A stretch of 64,000 nucleotides of DNA from Periplaneta americana. Lineage: Eukaryota > Arthropoda > Insecta > Blattodea > Blattidae. The stretch lies in NCBI RefSeq assembly GCF_040183065.1, contig NC_091125.1, positions 31,637,812 to 31,701,811 of the forward strand. The letters are read 5' to 3'. Of this stretch, positions 10,828 to 22,075 are shown piece by piece. The position numbers and the translations under genes were made by a program. Below the pieces are notes generated by a model, which did not search any database, was not told where the DNA came from, and worked only from the letters and a program-made list of their open reading frames with translations. Numbering within the stretch: position 1 is the first letter of the stretch; every line of letters starts with the position of its first letter.

Positions 10828-11722
10828 ATACACATGGTTCCGAATTTTTCTCTTGTTTTTTAATTAACGAAATCAAATAACAGGCGACACTTCAAACCCT
10901 AACACTTCTAAACTCATTGCAAAGTTTCGCATTGATACAATATCAGGTTCCATTCATATCAGTACTGACAAACGAACAGAATAAACTAATAGACGCTTGG
11001 AAGGGATGGAAGTTTGGCTGGCATGTTTGCCTAACGACAATTAAAGGGAACCGCGCTTTTCTGCTCTTCTGCCATGGACGGGTAGGGGGCTTGCTCACCC
11101 TTGTTTTCATTTAGAGAGTAAAACAAAATTCAAACCTAAAAGAGTTTGTTTTGCGTGTTGATTTGCTAAATAACATCGCACTGTTATTTAAGCAACACCA
11201 GCTCCAACCCTCGCCATGCAGTTGATGCGTCACGTTCGCCCTCCACCGCTACTACCGCCACCATCACCGCTGCTAATGGGGAGACTTCAATTTGCGGTCA
11301 GCGACAAAACGTTCAACAGTTACGCCCCTGAAGTGCAGAAATATTGCTCTTTTACTAACCATTTCGACTGCAAACGACTTTCCTATCTGGCCAGCTTGAC
11401 CGTTACGTAGACTTCGCAAGTTAGCTCCAGGGTAATGAGATTCTCAAGTTACTCAGATTTCAGTGACCTTCTAGGACAAAAGATGCTTTGTGCGTACCAT
11501 TATCATCGCTTTTGGGTGCGCGAATAATCCCGTTCAAGCTCCGGTACTTGCACATACCTACTATCAACCGATCGATAGTATTCGCTGTTAAGACTTGTGA
11601 TGGATGTGATGCCCTGCCTCACACTAACGAATCTTCCGTAGTCTGCACTAATGTATTACTATAAAAGGTTTATTCTGCTCTCACATAAATATTTATGTTT
11701 ATGTATGCATGTATGTGTTTAT
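10828..11722. other. noncoding stretch, locally GC-richer
   Basis: The part at about 11040-11420 is less AT-rich than its surroundings and holds an open frame starting at 11216 with a proline run. I recognise no domain. A first exon is possible but not supported by any signal strong enough to call. Confidence 0.3.
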
Positions 11723-11730
11723 GTATGTAT
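11685..11730. repeat. GTAT-rich minisatellite, left block
   Basis: Degenerate TATGTATGTTTATG-type sequence. The same wording reappears at 13017-13115 and at 13927-13975. The three blocks are probably one original minisatellite split by two transposon insertions. Confidence 0.55.
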
Positions 11731-13016
11731 CAGTGGCGGTTCTTCGGGGGAGGGAAGGGAGGAACGTCCTCCTCACATTTTTGTTCTTTTGAAAGTAAAT
11801 ACCGAATAAAATATGTGCCTTGAAATTCGAGGAAGATTCGATAATTTTTAAGTTCACAGCTATAAAAAAACCTCGGTTGATCGAGTTTTAAACGACGCGC
11901 GCTCATGGGCTGCTAGAAAGCTGCGAGAAAGATGCGAGATTGTTTGTGTAGAGGAAAGTCAATCCATTCCTCCTTTATTACAGTTTACAGACATAGACAA
12001 CAGCGCACTAGCGGCCAGAGAAAGAAGCAGAGTTTTAAAGCAAGTAAATGAACGGATAGGGAGGAGATCCTCCTCTGAATCAGCGCATGGGCGGGAAATA
12101 GAAACTGACTGGTCGTGCAGCAAGCTCGCTACCGCTGCCATCTAACGATGTTGCATTCAACCAGACTATAACACATCTAAGAGGAGGCACAATAAAAACA
12201 GTTTTAACGTAAAGCTATGAAAGACACCATATAAACTTTTTTTTTTTAATTAAAAATCGAAAATATTATTCATTGCACTTTATATAGGCTACTATTCATG
12301 GTGTGAAACTTTGAAGGATATTTGAAAGTTAAAGTTGGGTTTATATAAAACAAAGAGGAAGTAGTTAGTTCTACATTACTATCGCAGATCTTTCGGCCCC
12401 TGAAATTCACTTCCATTCATTGTCTACTAGATAGGGCAACAGCCAAGTTGTCAGTTTTGTACAAATATATTTGAAATTGAAGGAGGTACTCAAAACTGCA
12501 TTATTTTTAACATTAAAAATTAATCGGGAATCGGCAGCTTTGAACAATAATGGTAGTATGACTTTACAAGACCTGACATTCTTCAAAAGCTTGTGAAACT
12601 GAACTTGTAAAATGTACATGTGTGAACACAGACCACGTGGGTGGGTGTAGTGTTCTCGCTTTCCTCAGATTATTTCCCATTCCCATTTCCGTAAAACGAT
12701 TCCGATTACGTGCTAGTAGCTATAGTCTCTACACGTGTGATGCTGTAGAGTGCGCGAAAAATGCTGCGAGGTTGTGAATTTCCTTGTAACTGTTAATTTT
12801 TGCAATTATTCAACAATGACTCGAAGTGAAATCATAATATATTTTGGAAAATTTAGGAAACTCAGTTTACAAGAACAGTATTGCTATACAGAAGTGAAGG
12901 CCAACCCCAACACTACCTGGTCTTACATGTATGTATGTAGGCTAATTTGTAGCAGGTGTTATTTCGTGCTGTTAACGTCTTTCCTCCTCTCCAGAAATAC
13001 GCAGGAGCCGCCACTG
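11731..13016. mobile_element. hAT-type element, 1286 bp, nonautonomous
   Basis: The left end is CAGTGGCGGTTCTTCGGGGG and the right end, read in reverse, is CAGTGGCGGCTCCTGCGTAT. Flanking 8-base sequences are GTATGTAT at 11723-11730 and GTATGTGT at 13017-13024, a 7 of 8 match, consistent with a hAT target duplication, although the flanks are themselves GTAT repeats. None of the open frames inside (for example 12407-12619 minus and 12750-13121 plus) shows a transposase motif. The CAGTGGCGG ends resemble those near the GTF2IRD2-like hAT copies in this window, which could have supplied the transposase; that link is inference. Confidence 0.7.
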
Positions 13017-13115
13017 GTATGTGTGTATGTATACATGCATGCATTTATGTATGATTATGTATGTATGTATTTATGTATGCTTGTTTCTTTGTATATATAC
13101 ATGATTATGTATGTA
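13017..13115. repeat. GTAT-rich minisatellite, middle block
   Basis: GTATGTATTTATGTATG-type sequence with a GCTTGTTTCTTTGTATAT segment that recurs as GCTTGTCTCTTTGTATAT at about 13936-13953. Confidence 0.6.
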
Positions 13116-13926
13116 CAGTAAAACTTGGTTATAGCGACCTCGTTTTGTGCGACACCTCTCCTATAACGTCAAATATTCTGTGGTCCAAACTAATTCCCCA
13201 TAAGACATATGCTTTCCTATCTTGCTTAATGGAACAAACGTATATGCGTCTACCTCGCATATAACGTCATTTTCAACCTCAGTTTGGAATAAGATTTTCT
13301 AAGAACCAAAGTATTTTGAGAAATATTTTGTTGAAATCTGGCCCTGACAAATTCTTTACTGTCCCCTTCTGTCATAGACCTCTGGAATGCAGGCGGATTC
13401 CCCACCCCATTGTAACCTGGCCGAATTCATGCGGTATTAGGTCAGTTTCGACAGGAAGTTTTCACTATACGCATTTTAACGCAGTATGGGCACTAAAAGA
13501 AGTGAGTGACGCTTTAGAAGTCATCAGAATTATGAACATGTTCTATGAAGCTAGGAAGGGAGTAGTGAAATTGCAACTGAAATTATGAACATAGAACGTA
13601 ATTTAGAAAGTGTGTATTGGGCAAGTACGAGACAACAGAGTAAAATGACTGATTACTTTACTCCTAAGTAAAGTAGTTTGGTGAGTACTGAACATACGGT
13701 TTTAATACAGAATACTCTATTTATAATTGTAGGCCTACGTGTATTTTATTATGTTCGTGGTAGGCTTAAAAGTCAATATATAAATCTAAAATAAGTTTAA
13801 TTAAGTTTGTTATTTTTCATTTTCCACCTTACTAGATTGATAATGTGAATCTTGGTTACAACGACACTCGTTTATAACAACATAATTTTAAGGTCCATTG
13901 GATGTTGTTATAACCAAGTTCTACTG
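13116..13926 (+). mobile_element. Pogo/Tigger-type DNA transposon, 811 bp, defective
   Basis: The ends CAGTAAAACTTGGTTATA and, in reverse, CAGTAGAACTTGGTTATA are flanked by TA (13114-13115 and 13927-13928). Near 13490-13675 the plus strand reads ALKEVSDALEVI, then, after frame losses, ASTRQQSKMTDYFTPK and a stop. This matches the C-terminal tail of Tigger-type transposases (QTTITDFF-like ending). The DDE core is deleted or unreadable, so the copy cannot transpose itself. It sits inside the GTAT-rich minisatellite. Confidence 0.75.
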
Positions 13927-14018
13927 TATGTATGTGCTTGTCTCTTTGTATATGTACTGTACATGATTATGTAGGCAAGTCATTAGTAAGAAAAGTTTGT
14001 TATGACATTAATTATATT

Positions 14019-14238
14019 GCCACCGACGTAGCTCTGTCGGCTAAGGCACTTGTCTGTCGATCCAGAGCTGAGCTCGGCCGTGGGTTCCCACTTACGCTGA
14101 TTACTACCTGGTTGTGTTTTTTTTTTTCAAAAATTTTCCCAAACCAAAAGACGAATGTCAGGTAATCTATGGCGAATCCTCGGCCTCATCTCGCCAAATA
14201 CCATCTCGCTATCACCAATCCCAACGACGCTACATAAC
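14019..14238 (+). mobile_element. tRNA-derived SINE
   Basis: The head reads CCACCGACGTAGCTCTGTCG, then GCTAAGGCACTTGTC, with GTGGGTTCCCACT in the B-box position. The body contains GTTTTTTTTTTTCA, then AAAAGACGAATGTCAGGTAA and CATCTCGCTATCACCAATCC. The same body occurs on the minus strand at 4060-4275. Confidence 0.75.
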
Positions 14239-14775
14239 GAACTAAAAATACTAATTATTTATTTTCCATTATTGAAAATAAATCAGTATGTACTAATTCG
14301 GTTCAACGGCGTGCACGTTGTACTGCTATATAAACTTCCTACATAGGCATTTCGTTACGAAGACTCTTAAAGTAACTTGTATATTCACTATCACATTCCT
14401 CTTGGAGAAATGTATGGTAACAATACAACTCACAATTCAGGAATGAGTACTGCAAATTATAAGCTATAATTATGAAGGTTAAAATGTAGATTAATATCCA
14501 CTTTAGAAGTGACTCTTGAAGACCTACCATGCCTGTTAAGAAAATTACCATTACGTTTCAAGTTGAGAATCATATTAAATGCAGACACTTGTACTGGTGA
14601 TGTAATTAATTTATGAGAAATTTCCGAAAATAGATCGTTACATTTTAATCATATTGCAGAGAGGACATGATATACGAAAGTACCAGATTGTTAACATGTA
14701 CAGCTATGAAACAACAAAGTTGCCGCAATCGTGAACAGCGAATATTTTCTAAGTCCACTTCGGATAACAGTGATG
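14239..14775. other. noncoding gap
   Basis: Unrecognised, AT-rich. The minus-strand 70-residue frame at 14339-14551 has no known motif. Confidence 0.35.
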
Positions 14776-15261
14776 TTACTTACTTACAAATGACTTTTAA
14801 GGAACCCGGAGGTTCATTGCCGCCCACACATAAGCCTGCCATCAATCCCTATCCTGTGCAAGATTAATCCAGTTTCTATTATCATGTCCCACCTCCCTCA
14901 AATCCATTTTAATATTATCCTGCCATCTACGTCTCGGCCTCCCCAAAGGTCTTTTTCCATCCGGTCTCCCAACTAACACTCTATATGTATTTCTGGATTC
15001 GCCCATACGTGCTACATGCCTTGCCCATCTCAAACGTCTGGATTTAATGTTCCTAATTATGTCAGGTAAAAAATACAGTGCATGCAGTTCTGCGTTGTGT
15101 AACTTTCCCCATTCTCCTGTAACTTCATCCCTCTTAGCCCCAAATATTTTCCTAAGCACCTTATTCTCAAACACCCTTAATCTCTGTTCTCTCTCAAAGT
15201 GAGAGTCCAAGTTCCACAATCATACAGAACAACCGGTAATATCACTGTTTTATAAATTCTA
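14776..15261 (-). pseudogene. LINE (RTE-like) 3' fragment, copy B
   Basis: The minus strand encodes VFENKVLRKIFGAKRDE, then LHALYFLPDIIRNIKSRRL, WARHVARMGESRNTY, VGRPDGKRPLGRPRRRW and INLAQDRD. This is the same C-terminal domain as copy A but in one open frame of 125 residues. After it comes AATGAACCTCCGGGTTCCTT, then AAAAG and a TAAGTAAGTAA tail on the minus strand. The upstream side ends abruptly at about 15261, where a different LINE fragment begins. The copy is truncated and not functional. Confidence 0.8.
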
Positions 15262-15560
15262 TTCCTTCCAGTGCATCCTTCAATATGCAGTTCCTTCTTA
15301 GCCTTTTACCAAGCTTATTTCTCTTTATCTTCCTGATCAGTTTTAGCTTTATTCTTTCTTCACCCATACTTTCCAAATACGGCTTCATTTCTTACTTTGT
15401 CTGTTCATTTCACAAGCTCGAGTGCGCTCTATTCATCTCCATATCCACATATCAAATGCTCCCTGTCTTTTCTCCTCACTCATCATAATGCCCAGTTTTC
15501 TGCCATACACATTACCACTCTACACTCAAAGCATTTCACTAGTCTCTTCCTTAGCACTTT
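15262..15560 (-). pseudogene. Second LINE type, C-terminal fragment
   Basis: Reading the minus strand with several frame changes gives LRKRLVKCF, then MSEEKRQGAFDMWIWR, KWTDKVRNEA, ERIKLKLIRKIKRN and LRRNCILKDALEG. The order and wording (SEEKR..AF.MW.WRR and R.RNW..H.LR) belong to the post-RT region of another endonuclease/RT LINE family common in insects. It abuts copy B directly, and its residual coding is broken by frameshifts. Confidence 0.55.
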
Positions 15561-15727
15561 TTTCAAAGGTGCGCAGAAAATTAATTTTGTATTTTAGAGG
15601 AATTACGCATAGACCTAAGATATTTTCTCTTGGACGGATCGCTTTCGTGGTGTTATTAGTTGAATGGCAAGTAATATAGCCTAGTTTCTGCCATATTACA
15701 GTGTTGAACAATATATTTTCATCGAGC

Positions 15728-15895
15728 AAGGTGACTGAGGAATAACGCAATGGACTCGCAGTCTGGAGATACCGGATTCGTTCCTGATATCGACCAATCT
15801 GGTCTAGGTTTTTTTCTGTGGTTTTCCTTGACTGAATATAACTAATTTCAGTTAAATAAAGGCGAATGCCAGATTGAATCCCATTTACCACAAAA
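15728..15895 (+). mobile_element. tRNA-derived SINE, short
   Basis: The head resembles a tRNA with GTGACTGAGGAATAACGCAA and, at the B-box position, CCGGATTCGTTCCTG. Then comes CCAATCTGGTCTAGG followed by TTTTTTTCTGTGGTTTTCC, and GGCGAATGCCAGATTG. The body resembles the SINEs at 41565 and 59682, which share the GGTTTTCC section. Confidence 0.6.
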
Positions 15896-16091
15896 TAGCG
15901 GACATAGTACTACGATGACAAGATTCCCAACAATAGAACTAAGCCTATAGACTGAAAGTAAATACAGATCAAAAATATGTTCACATGTATACCAAATATA
16001 AGTAATGCTTGTCATAAACGGCAATATAATACTCGAGTTCAAGTGTTTAAACTTAAACAGAAAATTGTTTTGAAAACTAGCTAATAGCATT

Positions 16092-16160
16092 CACGGCCGA
16101 CTTGATATTCCCTTCGCTTTTTTGTAAAGGAAAAGCGAAGCGAGCATCAAGTCGGCCGTG
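16092..16160. repeat. Compound hairpin, 69 nt
   Basis: Outer arms CACGGCCGACTTGAT (16092-16106) and ATCAAGTCGGCCGTG (16146-16160) match perfectly over 15 bases. Inner arms CTTCGCTTTT (16112-16121) and AAAAGCGAAG (16131-16140) match over 10 bases. Spacers of five bases on each side separate the two stems and the loop is 9 bases. No flanking gene is evident. Confidence 0.85.
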
Positions 16161-17219
16161 TTGCATTTCAGAATAAAACAAAACACATACTACAGTAAAC
16201 AATATTACACGAAGGCAATGATCTGCAAGAATGCTGACATATTTAGAGCTCAAATTAAATTGTTTATTAAAAAATTAACTTAATAAAAATAATTTATAGG
16301 TTCGATTCTGTGGTGTGTAATTTTCTGGGTACAGCTGTGTATTGGATATTAAAAACTACAAAACTTGAGGTGGTTTAATGACATTATTACCATTAGAAAT
16401 GAAATATTATTGTAGTTAATGCCATGATGTGACTATTTTTCATTAATTATACATATTAATGCTATATTGATGATATGAAAGTGAAACGTTTTGGGGTTAT
16501 ATAAGTAGATGTGGAGAATAACTTAAATTAGATTTTTATTTCTATATTTTACTGAGTGGTGGCTATATAGTATATGTTACTGAAAGCTATAAAACTTACT
16601 TAAGATAATAATATTATTAAAAATCAAATATTTTTATAATCATTAATCAAGTGGGGTTGGGTCTTTTTCATATATTTAATGGCAGTGTGGTGTAGATATT
16701 TATATGCGTGGTTCTCTTCAGTATTGGCTCGAGATAGAGTATCTTTCATTGTTATGGAAGTAAATAACTTTCCGAATGTCTGGTATTCTTCATTAAAAAT
16801 AAATCTGAAAAATGTTTATTTGGACGTCTAAGAACTTAGTTTGCAGCATATGCTGCACAAGCAACTAGTTTACTATAACCCCACAATTTATAATTATTGA
16901 AGTGAGATGTCTTTCTGTTTGTATTGCAAAAAAAATATATCTTAGTGTACTGTGTTGAAAATAGCTTTATCTCCTTATTTCAGTTCATAATATATTGTTC
17001 TGTTTCAGCATGCAAGGAAATAGGCCGAACAGAAATATTATTTGAATATGATGAAAGCTGTGACATATAGACACTAAAAACAATGAAAAGAAAAATAGTC
17101 AGGTAATAAGGCAGTTAAATGCTTGAAAAAGGAATTTATATAGGCACTAAAATACAAAATAGGCTGTTAATTGGCACTTATTACAATTCAATTATTATTT
17201 TCAAATTATGGTAAGTGAA
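16161..17219. other. AT-rich noncoding tract
   Basis: No gene, repeat or terminal repeat recognised. Confidence 0.4.
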
Positions 17220-18115
17220 GGTATTAACGCCATAAATTAACAAAATGGGTTACAAATGCCCAGTAATATGGACAATAATATTGATATTTTAGATATTAAT
17301 CACTTGCAGCCTTTCATATGGAATGTACTGTACATTTCAAAAGTTGTAATTGTGACAAGGTTTTACAACAATACAAGTAAATAAAAGTATGACGCATACT
17401 GGCGCTATTACCAGCAAAAAAGGTAATAACGCCACTTATTCTTTTTAGAACAAAGAAACATGTTTATAAGCAAAAGTGTCAACGTAAGATTATGATATAG
17501 AATTAAACAACTATAAATGGTTAAAAAAAAAATCCTCAATACTCATTACCAGATAACTTTAAAAGTTCAATCAGGGTCACTGTCATTGAAAAGTGCACAA
17601 CTGTCCAGTTTGAAGAGTCCAGTTTCTTTGTGCTACTCATGTCACAGGTTTCGTGGTATCCAAATCCAGTCGAATATCCTTAAATTAGAGACGATTAAAC
17701 TGAAGTTTATTCTTGCAGCTAGATGGCGTTATTACCTGCAGTCGCAAATTCTATTTTAAATGAATAATTACCTACCATAATATAATATTATAAATTTTAA
17801 AACAACTCCATTCCACTAAACATAAGAACACATATAAACGAATTTCTCATAACATTTTATCGTTCACTATATTTAAAATTCAATTATCTGTACTTACTTA
17901 ATGTAGAATACAATATTCACGTCACTCGACAATCAGCTCAAGCAAGAACTTCTCCAATTAAAGATTGTTAAACTCATATTAAAGACAGAAATACGTTTCC
18001 TTGTTGGTTCCAGGTGTTTAAGAAAGGTTCCTGTAAACACCACACTTGCCTAACTAGGACTGCCAACGCAGATTTTCAAGTAACTAATTACAAAATATTA
18101 GATGGCGTTATAACC
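17220..18115. repeat. Dispersed 12-bp motif, five occurrences
   Basis: GGCGTTATTACC or close variants occur at 17220-17231 (reverse), 17401-17412, 17422-17433 (reverse), 17725-17736 and 18104-18115. The last two share a longer core, TAGATGGCGTTATTACCTGC against TAGATGGCGTTATAACCTGC. The pair at 17401-17433 forms a small inverted repeat. No coding sense was found. Confidence 0.6.
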
Positions 18116-18273
18116 TGCATGGATTTAATACCCTCACTCATCCTAATCTTTGTGATGCTTTTAGCAATGTGTAAAGTTACTGTCGTGGTGAAAACAATGC
18201 ACAATGCATTTTTCCAAATTCTCCATTGCAAAGGAAGTTCTTCTATTACTAAGAATATTCTGAAATACATTAA

Positions 18274-19263
18274 GGCCCAGTTGTATAAGACTCCCTGACT
18301 AAAGATCAACTTTGATCGAAGATCGAAAAGTAAACCGAGTTCAGACACTTCTTCTATTGTATAAAACTTTTCTGCGATCAAATTACCTTGGTTCAAATGC
18401 AATCTAAGTTCACGTGAAAAGGATTTGGCAACATCGCATAAACAGGTGAAATACGTGATGCGCGGACCATGTTATACAGGTTTGTTCAGTGTTGCCAATC
18501 TAGCGATTTTAACTCTTTTTCAACAACAATTTCTTTTAACTTTTATATTGCTTAAATAGGGAATTAGTGACCTTTTTAGCACCCCATAGTGACAAAATTT
18601 AATCTTTCTTTGTTGATAATGAGAAATCTAGCGACTTTACAACTACTTTTTCGCGACTTTCCGTATTACACTCTGTTGGAGACACTGGTTTTTTTTTTTT
18701 TGCAATGTAAATAATGGCGGACAATAAGATGAAGGTTGACTGTTCTCCAAGTTGTTATCATGTTATGGTGTTTGATACTGCTAAACATAATAAAGCTTTA
18801 TAAAACGACAATTTTCGTTTAGTAATACAGTTAATTGAACATTTATGAATGTACCTATCATATCCATTAATAATTAATGGTTGTTATAAACATAATATAA
18901 TTATAGATTATGTTATTTGATACTGCTGAACACGATAGAGCCTTATAAAATATAAGAATGTTTGTGTATTAAGGCAAGAAATTGAAAGAAATATATATAA
19001 ATGTACCTAACATATCTATTAATATTAATGATAATGGATATTTTATTTGCACAATCTGTCACTCGTATATTTCAAACAGAAAAGAAATAACTGAACTTGG
19101 ATCATCTAACTTAATAGGAGAAATTTCTTCAGTCAAAGTTGACTTTAGTTTGAGACAAATTAATCTCAGATTAGACTTTATACAACACAAAATTCCAAGT
19201 TCAGCTGAAAGAATGATCAATTTAACCTCTGATCTAAGATTAAATGGTTTATACAATCGGGCC
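18274..19263. mobile_element. PIF/Harbinger-type element, 990 bp
   Basis: Ends GGCCCAGTTGTATAA and, in reverse, GGCCCGATTGTATAA are flanked by the 3-base duplication TAA at 18271-18273 and 19264-19266, as expected for PIF/Harbinger. The interior has no recognisable transposase; the region 18470-18720 and the AT-rich part at 18800-18990 look like unrelated filler. It is probably nonautonomous. Confidence 0.7.
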
Positions 19264-19904
19264 TAAATGTTCTTTAAACCTCACAAGATGTGAGTAACCC
19301 GATGTGGCTTCAGTCCGTGCAAATTGCTGCACCTTTCCACGTAGTATAGCCTCTATTTTCATTACTGTATCCTATCTAGGAATCCTATCTTTACAGCCTT
19401 CTCCATAGTAGCATCTCCACTCTTCAATCTTTCGTGACGTTAAGTTATATTTTGCATAGTGTGCACTGAACAGGGTCTTGCATTTTTGTTAAGGCCCGGT
19501 TTTATAAATACGGTTAATCTAAAGATTATGTTAAAGCTAAGTTAAACCTAACCATGAGTTTAACTCAACGTGCCGTATTACAGAGTCTCGGTTAAGTTAA
19601 ACCGTAGTGGAAAACGACTGGTATTACTACTAGGAAAGAAAAGACAACGATCGCAATTGTTTAATTATATTATTGACTAGCCGTACCCGTGCGCTCCGCT
19701 GCACCCGTTAGAAATAAATATAAAGTAATTACATAAAAATAGGACATTTGATCCAGGGAACATTCGTGTTTGCTAGAAGGATAAATCGTTTAATATGTTA
19801 CTTAATTTAAATTGCATCCAAATAATTAAAATGCGATCATTTTGGTCCAGAGACCACTCATTGGTGCAATGACACTTCCTTTAACATGTTTCTAATTTTT
19901 ATTA

Positions 19905-20070
19905 CATGCAACCATAGTTTAATGAACATTGACATCATTTAGATTTATTGTGTATCCTTTATTTTACTTGTTATAGGTTTCCATTGAATTATGGTAATAA
20001 CTTAATTTTAACCCTTGTTTTCTACGTATTCAGTAAATGGCGTTTGGCCCACTATGGTTCTGAACTCTTC
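19905..20070. mobile_element. Foldback MITE, half copy
   Basis: It shares ACCATAGTTTAATGAA, then TTCCATTGAATTATGGTAAT and TGGCCCACTATGGTTCTGA with the element at 6709-6948. Only the central and right parts are present; the left arm is missing. It is nested inside the repeat at 19675-20726. Confidence 0.65.
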
Positions 20071-20083
20071 AAATAACTTATAT

Positions 20084-20087
<4 letters not shown>

Positions 20088-20118
<31 letters not shown>
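20088..20118. repeat. (TA)n microsatellite
   Basis: Uninterrupted TA run following TTATATTATATTA. Confidence 0.85.
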
Positions 20119-20123
<5 letters not shown>

Positions 20124-21929
20124 AGCTACTGTAATAACATTATAGGATTATGTCCATCTAGAGAAACTACAGTTTCCAATGATGAAATAATAATTAATTA
20201 TACAAATCGGTTAATTTAGCTTATAGACGAAGTCATTTGTTTTTTATTTCATTATACGGCCTTAGATGGCAGTTATTTTAATTTTAAAACTAATTTATCT
20301 CATTAAATATCAGTCCTATCAAAATATTTCAAGGAATAAAACTTATCGCAAATTATTTTTAAAGAAACTTTTATTATGTAATATTTTTCACAAAAATCAA
20401 TAATAAGCGAGATATTTCGATTTATTTAATTCAGGTCCCCTTATAACCCCCCTTTTAAATAATGTATTTTGAATGCCATACAGCCTAAAATCTAAGTTAC
20501 AACGAACATAATTTATATTCCAATTTTCATCGAAACCGTTCATCCATTATCGCGTGAAAAGGTAACAAACATACAGACAGACAGACAGACACACATACAA
20601 ACAAAAATAAAAAAAAAGCGATTTTCGGTTTCAGGGTGGTTAATTATATATGTTACGACCAATTAATTTTGGAAAATCGAAAATTACCAGAAAAATTTCG
20701 GCTACAGATTTATTATTAGTATAGATTTAAAATAGCCGACGCTCGTGGAGAACCTTCATTAAGAAACATCTTTGTTCTTCGATATCAGAGAGAGTATCAT
20801 AAACAAACATAAAGAGGATCAATACCGCGTATGTCAGTATGCTTGTCAGACAAGCTCAAATAGTTTCTTAACGCTGGCTACCAACGTTATACTCCCAAAC
20901 ACAATGCAACCAAACTAAACCTTGCATGACCATCTGCGACGTACCTCCATACAGAATCAACTGAGTAATGAAGTAATGATATTAGTGTGCGTATTTATGT
21001 GTTGTCTAGAATATTTATGAAACAGAATTCAGTCAAACAATAAAACTATTTTTACGAGTCTACTAAAATTAGGTAACATTATTAATGTGTTTATAAATCA
21101 GGCCCGATAGTAAATCTTACCAGGAGACTGTTTGCCACACACAGTACAATGCGCAATAGGTTTATAGTAGATTTACGGACACCTCCGAAAACTTCCATCG
21201 TTTTCAGCAAGCCTACTATCAGAGGAAAAATAGCGCAACGCAACTAGTAACTGATGCAGAGATTCAAAAGAATGTTTTCAAAAATAAAAAAGAAATAATC
21301 TATCTTTTCAAATAATATTTAAAGTCAAACCCTAAAACACTTATTTTTGTACTTTCTCGATTTTCTGTTGCATGTTGTCTACGAGTTTCAATTTTTAGAA
21401 ACAAGGTTAGGACTATAACCTAATTCTGAATATTAGGATTGTCTGCTTCGAAAGACTCAATCTTTTTTAAAACATGTTCATTTAAGTATATTTCAAAGTG
21501 GTGCACTCTATTTCGAAAAATTCTTGGTCGCCGTGGTCGTTCAGTAATATTGATCACTCACGTCGTCACTCATAAGTTCTTGGAAAACATCTACAATATC
21601 TATATGTATTGCGGGAACCGCCATCTTGCACTGTTGAGCCTTCAACTGGTGTTTAAACGGCAGAGAACTGCCGATCAAGTTAAACTCAAGTTAACTAAAG
21701 ATTAACTAGTAGTTAAGGTTTATAATTCGAAGCAGAACGAAATCTTCAGTTTAAACTGAACGTAAGGTTTAAACGGCGTTTATAACACCGACCGTAAATG
21801 TTATGTTAATGACACTAATCTATAGAGATATTCAGAGTGGAAATTTGAAGTTAGCGAGAAATGCCCGACAAATTTTGAGTCCTTTGCCAAGGACAGTTGT
21901 TTCATGCGGCTTATAAAATACGGCAGGGA

Positions 21930-22070
21930 ACTTACGACTTTACCTTCCCCCCCCCTCCCCCGAACAAAACCATGGTAAAGATTTTAAAATCCATCGCCCA
22001 TGGTCGTCTTTGAACCCGCGAACCTCGGATGAATCAGCTAGCATGTTAGCTACTAGACTTCCGAGGACTA
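21930..22070 (-). mobile_element. tRNA-derived SINE fragment
   Basis: The minus strand reads TCTAGTAGCTAACATGCTAG as an A-box region, then CGAGGTTCGCGGGTTCAAAG as a B box, then GGGCGATGGATTTTAAAATC. The head is complete but the body ends within about 70 bases, at a C-rich run at 21949-21960. Confidence 0.6.
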
Positions 22071-22075
22071 ATTAT

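Larger units (their letters stand above)
19675..20726 (+). mobile_element. Dispersed repeat starting ACTAGCCGTACCCGTGCG
   Basis: The left boundary reads GACTAGCCGTACCCGTGCGC. The right part contains ACAGACAGACAGACAC, then TTTTCGGTTTCAGGGTGG and TTATTATTAGTATAGAT. The whole lies within the Harbinger-type element at 19493-21794. I know such sequence as an abundant insect repeat but cannot place its class. It is itself interrupted by the MITE half at 19905-20070. Confidence 0.45.
19493..21794. mobile_element. Harbinger-type element interrupted by other repeats
   Basis: The left end GGCCCGGTTTTATAAATACG and the reversed right end CGGTCGGTGTTATAAACGCC are similar, with TAA on both outer sides (19490-19492 and 21795-21797). 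Both ends continue into GTTAA/GTTTAA-rich sequence, as is common in this superfamily. The centre is occupied by the dispersed repeat at 19675-20726. No transposase is visible. A second candidate right end at about 21093-21105 (TTTATAAATCAGGCCC) lacks the TAA, so I prefer 21794. Confidence 0.5.
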
